A stretch of DNA of 64,000 nucleotides from Bifidobacterium sp. (lineage in GTDB: Bacteria > Actinomycetota > Actinomycetes > Actinomycetales > Bifidobacteriaceae), in assembly GCA_022640915.1 (NCBI GenBank), contig JALCCT010000008.1:1-64000 (forward strand). The letters are read 5' to 3'. The position numbers and the translations under genes are program-made. Position 1 is the first letter of the stretch; each line of letters begins with the position of its first letter. The notes under the pieces are model-generated. The model was not told the DNA's origin. It searched no databases and saw only the letters and a list, made by a program, of their open reading frames with translations. Positions 35,859 through 44,788 of this stretch are shown piece after piece.

Positions 35859-38800
35859 AACAGGCGACGGCGACATCCAAAAGCTGGTGGCCGGCCTCGT
35901 CGCCAGTCGTCCGTATTCGCATCGTCAGGATGTTGAAAAGGATGTGGCCGCCGTTATTACGGTGGAGGCAGATACGCGTTTCTTCGTTGCCACGATGCAA
36001 GCTGTGCTTGCCCAAAGCATCCTGCCAGACGTCATTGTCATCGCCGATTGCACCGGCTCGGTGCGCGGCGCGATGCAGCTGCAATTCGACGTCATTGCCT
36101 CGCCTGCGGGCCCTGTGATGGAGGTGCCCGAGGCGAAAACGGTCAGCGTCAGATTGATCGGCGTTGAGGATGCTACCTCATTCGGCGACGCGGCTGCCAA
36201 GGCTCTTGCCCAGGCCCGGCTAAGTCCCGGTCTGAGTGCGGTGTGGATGCTCCATGACGATGCACGGCCCGCCGACAGGCATTGCCTGGAGAATCTGCTC
36301 GAGGCATGGCGCAACGCTCCGACCGCGGCGCTTTTGGGAGCCAAGCAACTGGACTGGGAGGGCGAAGTCCTGCATGAGGTCGGTTCGTACGCCGGGCGTC
36401 ATCGCATCGAAAATCTTGTAGTGGACGGTGAACCTGATCAAGAGCAGTACGACGGCCGACGCGATGTCTTCGCAGTGTCGCTGGCCGGGGCTCTGGTTCC
36501 GGTTCGCACTTTGCGTGCGCTGGGCGGTGTGGACCCCTGGTTTGGCACCTATGGCGAATCCGCCGATTTCTCGCGACGCGTGTGCTTAGGCGGTCAGCGC
36601 GTCGTGGTGGTTCCCCAGGCGCGCATAGCGCACCGCCGGGCACGTTTCGAAGGCGTACGGTCAAAAGATGGGGAACCCGTGGACGAGGAGCGGGCGGAAA
36701 ACAATGCACTACCGGTTATGATTGCCCGCCAGCGCTACCGGTATACGGATATCCGGCGCGCATGGTGGCTGCTGATCTGGCTTAGGAGCCTTGTCGAAGT
36801 GCTCGCACTGGCGATCCGTTACCTCTTCGCTAAAGAGCCGTACGAGGCGTGGTGCGCTCTGCAGCTTCCCTGGCGTGCGCTTGCCGACATGCCAGCCATG
36901 GCTCGGGCGAGGCGGCGCGTGGGCGCGCAGAGCGTCACTTCATTGTCTCGATTACCGATGCTTGCAGCCGATCACAGGCAGCTTTCGCAATGGCGTGAGA
37001 GGGAGCGGGCATTGGAGAGCCAGCGCCGCACAGTGCTGCTCGATCCACTCGCCAAGGCGCATCTGCGCAGGCGGGCTATCCGGCGTTTCGGTGCGGCAGC
37101 GGCCATGAGCCTGGTGGCGTTCGCAGTGCTTGCGGCGTTGTACGGCGACGTGCTCGCGAAGACGCTGTCCGGCGGATCCCTTTTCTCCGGGCGGCTGGTC
37201 GCGACACAGGCTGGATTCTCGCAGCTCGCGCAGGCGGCGACCACGCCGTGGCTGTTCGGCGTCTCGACCGGCATTCCTGCGCCTCCGACCCCGTGGCTGC
37301 TGGTCTGGCTGCTAGCTTGCGTGCTTACCCTGGGCCATACTGCAGCGGCTTTGGCAGTGCTGTTCTTCGTGTCGGCTCCGGTCAGTGCCTTGTCGTTTTG
37401 GGCGTTGGCCGGCGTATTCACGCGCTCTGATTCGGTGCGCGTGGTCTGCGGTTTGATTTGGTTCTCGGTTTCGATGGCTCTGGGACTGTATGGCAATGCG
37501 GATCTCGTCATGCTCACCGTGATGATGTTCCTGCCGGCAGCGTTCGCTTTTGTGTTTAGGGCCGTGGGGATGTACCACACCGAAGAGCCGCGGCGGCCGC
37601 ATTCCTCAGTGCAGGCTGCCGCCTGCGCCGCATTGTGCTTCGTTCCGGTGGTTGCGGCCCAGCCACAGCTGCTGCTGCCACTGATTGCTGCCTTCCTCGT
37701 GTTCCTGCTGCTTATCCCTCGCCACCGGACCATGCTGCTGCTGCTTCCCATGCCTGCGGCCTTTGTGGTGGCGCCTGCGCTTGTCAACTCGCTGCGTTAT
37801 GCGCGCGAAGGTTTCTGGCGACAGTTGTTCGGCGACATCATGATTCCTTCGCCCGGAGCTGGCGGCACTGCGAGCACTGCGCATGCGATGGATTTCATCG
37901 GTATTGCGAATTCGGCATTCGGCGTACGGCTGTCTGAGAACATGATCGGACCTGCCGGTTTCCATTGGTCCGAGGCTATTTATGCAGCGGCTCTTCTTGT
38001 GCTGGCGGCAATCGCGATGTTGGCGATGGTCTCGCTGCTGCTTCCGTTCGCGTTACGGGTCTCGCGCATGATGTGGGTCGTTGCGGTTCTGGGTATGCTG
38101 CTTTCCATGGTCTCCGTCCGCATCGTCGTCGCGCTAGGACCGAGTGGTCCTGTTGCGGGTTCGCCGCTGCCCGGTTTCGTACTGGCGTTATTCGCGCTGC
38201 TGTGCTGCGTCAGTCAGCTCGCGGGAGGTGCTGTCGCACAGTACAGGCCGTTGCCGAGATCGGACAATGAGGGCGATGAGCCACATCGAGTCCGTGCATT
38301 CTCGATTCGCGCCGGTAGGGTCGCGCTGGTGACATTACTGGCAGTTGGCGCTGCGTCGTGGCTTGCCACGGGCGCGCTGCGCTCCGACACTCATGACGTG
38401 CAGGTGAGTGACGGCGGCTTGCCTATGGTTGCCGTGGATTATCTCAGCAAGGGGCCTGGGAGGCGCATCCTCGCGCTGCGCGTCGATGCTGTAGACAGTG
38501 TGTCGGGCAGTGTGTCATACAGCGTGCTGAGAACCGGCAGGGGTGATCTTATGGACTCCTCGCCTGCGCAACGTGCGCAGGAGGTCTGCGGTAGAAACGA
38601 TCCCCATGACGCCACGCTCGCCGAGATGAGCGCACGGTTGCTGGCCAACGCCGATGCTGACGCGATCGGCGAACTTGGCAAGCTGGGCTTTGGCGGCATT
38701 TACGTCGCCATCGGGCCAGGCTTGAAACAGAGCGACCTGGCCGAAACACTCATCACGAATATCACCATTTCAGACGGGGTGCAGCCAGTTGTTTCCGGCA

Positions 38801-38988
38801 ATGCCGGCGCCTATTTTCGATTCACGGCGCTGGGCCCTGATTCGCCCGGCATCGATACGACGCCTGCGCGTGCAGTCGAGCATGGCGCGTGGCGGCTCAC
38901 ATGGCTCTGGCTTACCGCAGTGGTGCTTGGTATTTACTGTTTGGTGGCTATGCCGCGAGCCAGCCGGCGGCTGGGGGAGGAATCATGA
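35833..38988 (+). CDS. Large membrane glycosyltransferase, family 2
   Basis: About 1051 residues. The N-terminal ~280 residues form a GT2 domain (AAVITVEADTRFFVATMQAVL, then the acidic WMLHDDARP metal site and DPWFGTYGESADFSRR), expected on the cytoplasmic side. From ~340 to ~870 there are about twelve membrane segments, then an extracytoplasmic domain and a final membrane segment at the C-terminus. This layout suits a polymerising or side-chain transferase using lipid-linked sugar. ATGs at 35740, 35755 and 35851 are alternative starts; the ribosome binding site is weak for all. It overlaps the next gene by four bases (ATGA). Confidence 0.85.
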   Translation: MNALDGMNATGDGDIQKLVAGLVASRPYSHRQDVEKDVAAVITVEADTRFFVATMQAVLAQSILPDVIVIADCTGSVRGAMQLQFDVIASPAGPVMEVPEAKTVSVRLIGVEDATSFGDAAAKALAQARLSPGLSAVWMLHDDARPADRHCLENLLEAWRNAPTAALLGAKQLDWEGEVLHEVGSYAGRHRIENLVVDGEPDQEQYDGRRDVFAVSLAGALVPVRTLRALGGVDPWFGTYGESADFSRRVCLGGQRVVVVPQARIAHRRARFEGVRSKDGEPVDEERAENNALPVMIARQRYRYTDIRRAWWLLIWLRSLVEVLALAIRYLFAKEPYEAWCALQLPWRALADMPAMARARRRVGAQSVTSLSRLPMLAADHRQLSQWRERERALESQRRTVLLDPLAKAHLRRRAIRRFGAAAAMSLVAFAVLAALYGDVLAKTLSGGSLFSGRLVATQAGFSQLAQAATTPWLFGVSTGIPAPPTPWLLVWLLACVLTLGHTAAALAVLFFVSAPVSALSFWALAGVFTRSDSVRVVCGLIWFSVSMALGLYGNADLVMLTVMMFLPAAFAFVFRAVGMYHTEEPRRPHSSVQAAACAALCFVPVVAAQPQLLLPLIAAFLVFLLLIPRHRTMLLLLPMPAAFVVAPALVNSLRYAREGFWRQLFGDIMIPSPGAGGTASTAHAMDFIGIANSAFGVRLSENMIGPAGFHWSEAIYAAALLVLAAIAMLAMVSLLLPFALRVSRMMWVVAVLGMLLSMVSVRIVVALGPSGPVAGSPLPGFVLALFALLCCVSQLAGGAVAQYRPLPRSDNEGDEPHRVRAFSIRAGRVALVTLLAVGAASWLATGALRSDTHDVQVSDGGLPMVAVDYLSKGPGRRILALRVDAVDSVSGSVSYSVLRTGRGDLMDSSPAQRAQEVCGRNDPHDATLAEMSARLLANADADAIGELGKLGFGGIYVAIGPGLKQSDLAETLITNITISDGVQPVVSGNAGAYFRFTALGPDSPGIDTTPARAVEHGAWRLTWLWLTAVVLGIYCLVAMPRASRRLGEES

Positions 38989-40553
38989 ACAAGCCCGATA
39001 CGGCAAATGAAACCAACACGCGGCACCTGAGGCATTGCAGTGCCCGCCGGGTCCGGCGCATCTTGGCTGGAACGGTCACTATGGCGGTGCTTGTTGCGAC
39101 GTTTCTGGTCCTGAGCATACTGAGGCCCGCTCCGTGGCTCGTTGACGGCGTCGGCACGAGTGCATCAGCTGTGCCGGTCCGGACATACGCCGTTTCTCAG
39201 CTGCAGAACACATCGTATTGTCCGGCTCGTATGAGTCTGCCGGATTCTGAATCTTATGGCGACAGCGAATATCAGGCATCGCAGGGCAATATCGCGTCCT
39301 CGGCTCGTTATGCGGCCTTCGGGGCAATTCTTCAGGCGCAGGTCTCCTCGCTGGATGGCGACGCAGCCAACGAGAAAGACCTGGTGGATTCCGATCGGGA
39401 GGATCAGGCGGATGTCATGGTTGCTGCAGGCAACGCGGATCATGGTGCCCAGCTGCTCAATGAGCGTCTGACACACGCCCAATCCGGAACCGGCTCCGCT
39501 GGCGCCGTTGCCTCGTGGGCGACAAGCGGCGACCTCAAGGGACTTTCCGCCACCGCATGCGTGCAAACCGGACTTTCGCACTCTTTCCTCTTGCCTGCCA
39601 CCCGCACGGGAACCACACAGCAGCTCATTGTGGCCAATCCCTCGGCTAAAGACACTTCGCTGCAGATCGATGTGCGGGGCACCGGGCAACGTGGCGCATT
39701 GACCCTCTCAACTGGCAGGACACTCAATGTGGCCGCGCACAAGCAAGCCACGCTCGACCTCTCCGCAGCCGCGCCCGGGCAGGACGGCTTGTTCGTCACG
39801 GTTGCCAGTAAAGAGACGCCAGTTGCCGCGATTGTGCGCATGGTGAGCATGGACGGTCTGACACCGAAAGGATCGGATTTCGCAATGCCGGTTGGCATGT
39901 CAGCCGCAAACGCACTGGACGGGCTCGAGGCGGGGGATTCAATCACTCTATTCGCATACAGCCGCAAGGCCCAGCAGCTGAAACTACAGTGGCTCGGGCC
40001 ACAAGGTTCCGCTGATGCGGGCTCGTGGAAGTTGGAGGGCGACAAGGTTACGGTTATCAAGCCAAAGGATAGCCCCAAGGATGCGTTGTCGTTGGTAGCG
40101 TCTTGCGCAGGCGCTCCGTGCGCAGTTCAGGCGATGGCGTCGGATACGGCAGGAGGTTCCGCTGACTTCGCCTTCCTGAGCGCGGCTCCCAGCGTTTCAT
40201 CGTCGACGCTTGTGATGCCGGACAAGGTTCAGGGACAGATTATCCTGAGCAACCCGGACAGGTTGCCGCATACGGCTACGTTACTTGCCTATGACCGCGA
40301 TGGCCGGCAGTTGGAGAGCAGAAAAATCGATCTCCGTGCGCACACGGCGTTGAGCTTGCGGGCGAATGCATTGGGCGGCGACGCCCGATTGCTCGTCCTC
40401 AGCGGCGCTCATAGGCTGCATTGGGGTCTGCGGCTGTCTCAAGATGATGTGTCTGGCGCCGGGCTGGCTGGCATTGCCACGCTTACGCCGCAGCCGCTCG
40501 AGCCACAGCGTGCGCAGGTGCGCGCCATACGCGATCCGCGCATTGTCCACTGA
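38985..40553 (+). CDS. DUF5719 family secreted/membrane-anchored protein
   Basis: A 522-residue protein. An Arg/His-rich N-terminus precedes one membrane segment (about residues 23-47, TVTMAVLVATFLVLSIL), and the rest is a beta-rich extracytoplasmic domain with Gly/Thr/Ser strands such as QQLIVANPSAKDTSLQIDV and PDKVQGQIILSNPDR. The family is uncharacterised and normally sits after the GT2 gene in actinobacteria, as here. The start ATG overlaps the GT2 stop (ATGA) and has GGGGAGGA upstream, so translation is probably coupled. Confidence 0.8.
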   Translation: MNKPDTANETNTRHLRHCSARRVRRILAGTVTMAVLVATFLVLSILRPAPWLVDGVGTSASAVPVRTYAVSQLQNTSYCPARMSLPDSESYGDSEYQASQGNIASSARYAAFGAILQAQVSSLDGDAANEKDLVDSDREDQADVMVAAGNADHGAQLLNERLTHAQSGTGSAGAVASWATSGDLKGLSATACVQTGLSHSFLLPATRTGTTQQLIVANPSAKDTSLQIDVRGTGQRGALTLSTGRTLNVAAHKQATLDLSAAAPGQDGLFVTVASKETPVAAIVRMVSMDGLTPKGSDFAMPVGMSAANALDGLEAGDSITLFAYSRKAQQLKLQWLGPQGSADAGSWKLEGDKVTVIKPKDSPKDALSLVASCAGAPCAVQAMASDTAGGSADFAFLSAAPSVSSSTLVMPDKVQGQIILSNPDRLPHTATLLAYDRDGRQLESRKIDLRAHTALSLRANALGGDARLLVLSGAHRLHWGLRLSQDDVSGAGLAGIATLTPQPLEPQRAQVRAIRDPRIVH

Positions 40554-40609
40554 AGTTTTTATTGTCACCCACAATCCGCGGCGCATCGAAACCCATCGGG
40601 CATTAAACC

Positions 40610-41038
40610 TCACAGACCCCAGTCGGGGTCGATTTCCTCGGGTCTGCGGCCATAGAGCTCCGCCAGCCGCGAGACAAGCTCATCGCGTATGGCCCACTGC
40701 AGCTCCATGCGGTCGTTCACCTGCATCTGCATCGCCATGCGGTACAGTACGATCCGAGCCGGAGTGCCATGACCGGCGGCAAAGCTCTGCGAAGTCGTAT
40801 CAGAGCCGTCTTGCCAAGGGATTGACTGCAGCGGAGGAACGTCTTCGACCGCGAATTGCACTGCCTGGATCATCTGCGGCCATGCCGAGGCGAGCCGTTT
40901 GATCTGCGAGGCGACCAAGTCGTCGAATTGACCGCTGCTCGTGCGATATTGCGGCAGCCGTACGCCGAACATGGGTGTGCGAATGCCCCGGCCATGGCGG
41001 TTGCGGTAGATACGGGATTTCCAAGGTGCGCGCGACAT
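40610..41038 (-). CDS. Metallopeptidase-family (zincin-like, PF06262 type) protein lacking HExxH
   Basis: A 142-residue protein resembling the small actinobacterial metallopeptidase family. Shared features: the basic N-terminus RNRHGRGIRTPMFG, FDDLVASQIKRLASAWP, then PARIVLYRMAMQMQVNDRMELQWAIRDEL. In active zincins the position now read as DELVS would be HExxH; both zinc histidines are missing, so catalysis is doubtful. ATG 41038 is chosen over an upstream ATG at 41068. Divergent from the HAD gene. The role is unknown. Confidence 0.75.
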   Translation of the reverse strand: MSRAPWKSRIYRNRHGRGIRTPMFGVRLPQYRTSSGQFDDLVASQIKRLASAWPQMIQAVQFAVEDVPPLQSIPWQDGSDTTSQSFAAGHGTPARIVLYRMAMQMQVNDRMELQWAIRDELVSRLAELYGRRPEEIDPDWGL

Positions 41039-41144
41039 GGCTCCCACGATAGGCCAAGCCGGGGGCAATGCGCTAGGATACTGGGGGAGTCGGATTGGTT
41101 ATGAACCGGCTGAATGAACAGCTGGGAACAAACGGAGGTATGCC

Positions 41145-41948
41145 ATGGTCGCCTGCCATGTGCCGGTATGGGGCGAAATTGATCTGGACGCGGTGGGAGC
41201 CAAGGCGGGGCTCGTCGCTTTCGATCTCGACAATACGCTTGCGCGTTCGAAACAGCCCATGAAGGCGAATATGGCGCATTGTATCTCGCAACTGACACGG
41301 TTGATGCCTCTGGCTATTATCACCGGCGGCCGCTTCGAATTGGTGCAAAGCCAGGTGCTGGACGAGCTCGACAATACTGCGTGCCGCGAGAACATGCATC
41401 TGATGCCCACGAGCGGCACCCGGTACTACCGCTGGGATGGTGCTCAGTGGCATTGCGAATACGCTCATGACCTCGATCCGGAGGAACGACGCGCCGTCAT
41501 CGCTTCGTTCGAGCGACATGCCCGAGAGCAAGGCTTGTGGTTCGAACATCCGTGGGGGGATCGCATCGAAGACCGCGGCAGCCAGATCACTTTTTCCGCA
41601 CTTGGGCAGCAGGCACCGATCGAACAGAAGGAATCCTGGGATCCTGACAACACGAAGAAGAATCGGCTCGCCGCAGCAGTCGGGGCTGATTTCCCGCATC
41701 TTGCTGTGCACTCGGGCGGGTCGACCAGCGTTGATGCGTCGCGCCGTGGCGTAGACAAGGCCTATGCGGTGCGAGAATTGAGCGAGATGACCGGCGTTCC
41801 TATCGATCGCATCGTCTATATTGGCGATCGCATGGATCCCGATGGCAACGATTATCCAGTGGCGCTTGCAGGGACGATTGCCATCAGGGTCTCCGGTCCG
41901 CACGATACGCTCAGAATCTGCGATGGGCTGATCGCACGGCTGTCGTGA
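41145..41948 (+). CDS. HAD-superfamily (IIB) phosphatase, phosphomannomutase-like
   Basis: A 267-residue HAD hydrolase. Motif I is VAFDLDNTLARS at residues 24-35; motif II is AIITGG near 57; the cap domain lies between; motif IV is YIGDRMDPDGND near 226. The pattern DxDNT with a C2B cap resembles eukaryotic-type phosphomannomutase/sugar-phosphate phosphatases. GGAGG precedes the ATG. In mycobacteria a mannose-phosphate enzyme gene is near whiB2 and the metallopeptidase gene, so a role in sugar phosphate supply for the wall is plausible but inferred. Confidence 0.85.
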   Translation: MVACHVPVWGEIDLDAVGAKAGLVAFDLDNTLARSKQPMKANMAHCISQLTRLMPLAIITGGRFELVQSQVLDELDNTACRENMHLMPTSGTRYYRWDGAQWHCEYAHDLDPEERRAVIASFERHAREQGLWFEHPWGDRIEDRGSQITFSALGQQAPIEQKESWDPDNTKKNRLAAAVGADFPHLAVHSGGSTSVDASRRGVDKAYAVRELSEMTGVPIDRIVYIGDRMDPDGNDYPVALAGTIAIRVSGPHDTLRICDGLIARLS

Positions 41949-42068
41949 GCATGCGGCTGCCGGTATGGCGTGTCGCATTCCGGGAGCCTTCGACCACATA
42001 GGCCGGTCGGATGATGCGGCGGCGATGCCCGCGAACGTAGAATCGTGCCATGAGAGCTATTGAGTGGT

Positions 42069-42824
42069 ATGAGCGCTGATCCCATGGCGGATGAGCGAGC
42101 GAATGCACGACCGGGTCCGCTGGGTTTCATGCGTGCTGCAGCAGCTGCTGCGCAGTTTGCCGCTTGCGGCATGCTCGATGCGCTATTGCCGCGTGGCTGC
42201 GCGGGATGCGATAGACCGGACGCCGTTCTGTGCTCCGAATGCCAAGGTCTCTTCTCATGCATTCTGCGGCGAGAGCTGCGCGGCTCGGTGATGGGCTGTT
42301 CCTATGCCTGCGGTGCCTACCAAGGTGTGGTGCGGCAGGCAATTCTAGTATGGAAAGATCATGGGGATGAGCAATGCACGGAGCCTTTTGCCCGAATGCT
42401 TGCCGAGCTGACCGTATTCGCTCTCGGCGGCACGCTCGCATATGGTCGGAAGATTCTCATTGTGCCTGCGCCGTCGTCTGTGCGTTCTGTGCGCCGCCGA
42501 GGACGGTGGCATATGCTGCAGCTGGCTCGGCGGCTGGCGAGGCTGTTGCGCGGCAACGGGATTAATGCGCAGGCTGCGCCAGTCCTGACGATGCACGCAG
42601 TAGCGGGCAAGTCAGTGGAAATGCTTGGCTCGTCACAGCGGGCCAGTAGGATCGGCGGCCACGTCACTGTGCGGCGAAGTCGCGATATCAACGGCGCGCT
42701 GGCGATTGTGATCGACGACATCATCACCACAGGCTCCACAATGCGCCAATGCGTTGGCGCATTGCGTGCGGGCGGCGCGACAGTGCTCACCGCGCTCGCC
42801 CTAGCCCAGGCTGGCGATGCGTGA
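42069..42824 (+). CDS. comF: ComF family phosphoribosyltransferase-like protein
   Basis: A 251-residue cytoplasmic protein. An N-terminal cysteine pair region (CAGCDRPDAVLCSEC, residues 46-60) would bind zinc, and the PRTase-fold domain has YACGAYQGVVRQAILVWKDHG and the phosphoribosyl-binding loop VIDDIITTGSTMRQ. ComF acts in DNA uptake in competent bacteria, but most actinobacterial copies have an unknown role. ATG 42069 is used; a TTG at 42060 is nearby. It lies after the HAD gene on the same strand. Confidence 0.88.
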   Translation: MSADPMADERANARPGPLGFMRAAAAAAQFAACGMLDALLPRGCAGCDRPDAVLCSECQGLFSCILRRELRGSVMGCSYACGAYQGVVRQAILVWKDHGDEQCTEPFARMLAELTVFALGGTLAYGRKILIVPAPSSVRSVRRRGRWHMLQLARRLARLLRGNGINAQAAPVLTMHAVAGKSVEMLGSSQRASRIGGHVTVRRSRDINGALAIVIDDIITTGSTMRQCVGALRAGGATVLTALALAQAGDA

Positions 42825-42900
42825 GCTCATATGTTTCAGGTGCGTGCCTGTCATGCCTTCGTTGATGATGAACTGGCATATGCTGGATCGGCAGTATTGT

Positions 42901-42914
42901 CGAACATATGTCCG
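42901..42914. promoter_or_regulatory. LexA-box-like sequence
   Basis: CGAACATATGTCCG differs by one base from the Gram-positive SOS box CGAACATATGTTCG. It lies in the convergent gap between comF and the histidine kinase, where no promoter is expected, so it may be a chance match. Confidence 0.25.
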
Positions 42915-42951
42915 AGTAAATATGAGGAGTGATCTCGACAGACGTATGTCG

Positions 42952-44034
42952 CTATTGCGCAACGTGGTATTTGGGCAGAACAATCTCGAAATTGGCTCCA
43001 CGCGTATCATTGACAACTCGGACAGTGCCACCGTGCAACTGCGCCGCCCACCGAGCGATGGAGAGCCCTAGTCCGGTGCCGCCCGATTCGGTACCCGGCC
43101 CGGTCTTGCCCTTGACGAATCGGCGGAAGATGTCGGAGCGCGCCGCGTCGGGGATCTGGGAGCCGAAATTCACCACATTGGTCACTACAGTGCCCTGTTC
43201 TTTATCATCACGCGCCTCGATCAGCACAGTGGTGTCGTCAGCGGAATGCTTGAGCGCGTTGGAGATGATGTTGGTAAACAGCTGACGCAGCCGGTCCTGA
43301 TCGCCCTCGAGCATGATCCCGGGCGCGATGTGCACCTCGATGTCATGCGCATGCCCGGCATCTGCAATTTCGAGCGGTTCGAGTGTCTCGTCGATGAATT
43401 CGGCAAAATCGAAGTGTTCGATCTGCAAACTCGCCGCTCCTGCCTCCATACGCGAAAGATCGAGCAGAAAAGCGATGAGGTCCGAGAGTCGGTGTGTCTG
43501 GTTGAGAATACGGTCGAGATTTGCCGGGGTCGGTTCAACCACGTTATCGGCGAGGTTTTCGAGCATCGCCTGCAAGGCGGAGACTGGCGTGCGGAGCTCG
43601 TGGCTGACGTTCGCGATCATATCGGCGCGCATTTGATCTGCGTGTTGCAACTCCCCGGCCATTTCGTTGAAGGAACGTGCCAGCTGCCCGATTTCATCGT
43701 TGCTGTCAGTGCTGATGCTTACGCGCACCGAATAATCGCCGTCAGCCATGCTTTCCGCAGCATCGCGCATCTGGCGCAGGGGCGCGATCATGCCACGTGA
43801 AAAGACGTAGGTGATACCCAGCGCCACAACAAGCGTGAGCGGCATCGCAATCCAGCCGCTCCAGCCGAATTTAAGCAGAAACCATGCCATGATGAAGGCA
43901 ATGGCGGTGGAAATGACGATGAGAAAGCTCAGTTCGGTTTTCAGCGAGGCGAAGAAGCCGATCGGGCGATGGGAGGAGATCCTTGTGCTTCTGCGGCGCC
44001 CGGAAGGCATGGCGTCATGCAGGTTTCCCGGCAT
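42952..44034 (-). CDS. HAMP-domain sensor histidine kinase
   Basis: A 360-residue membrane kinase. Two membrane segments (about residues 34-53 and 60-80) are separated by only a few residues, so there is no extracellular sensor domain. Next come HAMP (about 80-135), HisKA with ANVSHELRTPVSALQAM carrying the phosphorylated His, and the ATPase domain with NIISNALKHSADDTTV and ESGGTGLGLSIARWAAQLHGG. The gene starts three bases after the response regulator stop, so the two are surely co-transcribed. Confidence 0.93.
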   Translation of the reverse strand: MPGNLHDAMPSGRRRSTRISSHRPIGFFASLKTELSFLIVISTAIAFIMAWFLLKFGWSGWIAMPLTLVVALGITYVFSRGMIAPLRQMRDAAESMADGDYSVRVSISTDSNDEIGQLARSFNEMAGELQHADQMRADMIANVSHELRTPVSALQAMLENLADNVVEPTPANLDRILNQTHRLSDLIAFLLDLSRMEAGAASLQIEHFDFAEFIDETLEPLEIADAGHAHDIEVHIAPGIMLEGDQDRLRQLFTNIISNALKHSADDTTVLIEARDDKEQGTVVTNVVNFGSQIPDAARSDIFRRFVKGKTGPGTESGGTGLGLSIARWAAQLHGGTVRVVNDTRGANFEIVLPKYHVAQ

Positions 44035-44037
44035 GGC

Positions 44038-44775
44038 CTAGCGTTCGTTCCTGGCGTCGTCTTGCGGCGGCTCGAACGCGTAACCCACGCCATGCGCGGT
44101 GCGGATCATGTCGGAGCCAAGCTTGTGACGCAGCGCCTTGACATGCGAGTCGACAGTGCGAGTGCCCGAAGCGTCCGGCCAATCCCACACTTCTTCGAGC
44201 AGCTTCTCGCGTTTGAATACCGATTGAGGTTTGCGCGCCAGCGTAGCCAGCAGGTCGAATTCGGTGGGTGTCAAGTGCACCTGCTCACCCTTGAGCGTGA
44301 CGAGGCGTTGACGTGGGTCAATGACCAACGAACCGAAGTCGAGCACCTTTTCGTTCTCGAGGTTCTTGGCGATAATCGTGGCGCGCTCCACTCGGCGCAG
44401 CAGTGCCTCGCACCGGGCGATCAGTTCGCGCGGAGAGAAAGGCTTGGTCATGTAGTCATCCGCGCCAGCGCCAAGACCCATGACTTTGTCCGACTCGGCG
44501 TCGCGGGCGGTGAGCATAAGCACTGGCACCGGGCGCTCGGCCACAATGCGCTTGGTCGCCTCGATGCCGTCCATCACCGGCAGCATAATGTCCATGATGA
44601 TCAGATCAGGTTTCAGCTGGCTTGCTGCGCGCACAGCGCTGGCGCCATCGGAAGCCACGCGGGCAGTCCACCCTTTCGCCGTGATGCGCTGCGCGATTGC
44701 AGTGGCTAGATCCGGCTCGTCCTCAACGACTAGAATCGTGCGAGGGACTGTCTGATGTGCCGACGTGTTGAGCAT
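44038..44775 (-). CDS. OmpR/PhoB-family response regulator
   Basis: A 245-residue regulator. The receiver domain has ILVVEDEPDLA, the phospho-acceptor IIMDIMLPVMDG (Asp near residue 60) and TKPFSPRELIAR; the winged helix has LTPTEFDLLATLARKP and SGTRTVDSHVKALRHKLG with the final GVGYAFEPP. ATG 44775 is supported by AAAGGCGG; the ORF reaches back to 44913 but the extra segment is the antisense of the glgB end. It follows glgB by 13 bases and precedes the kinase by three. Confidence 0.93.
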   Translation of the reverse strand: MLNTSAHQTVPRTILVVEDEPDLATAIAQRITAKGWTARVASDGASAVRAASQLKPDLIIMDIMLPVMDGIEATKRIVAERPVPVLMLTARDAESDKVMGLGAGADDYMTKPFSPRELIARCEALLRRVERATIIAKNLENEKVLDFGSLVIDPRQRLVTLKGEQVHLTPTEFDLLATLARKPQSVFKREKLLEEVWDWPDASGTRTVDSHVKALRHKLGSDMIRTAHGVGYAFEPPQDDARNER

Positions 44776-44788
44776 GCGGGACCGCCTT

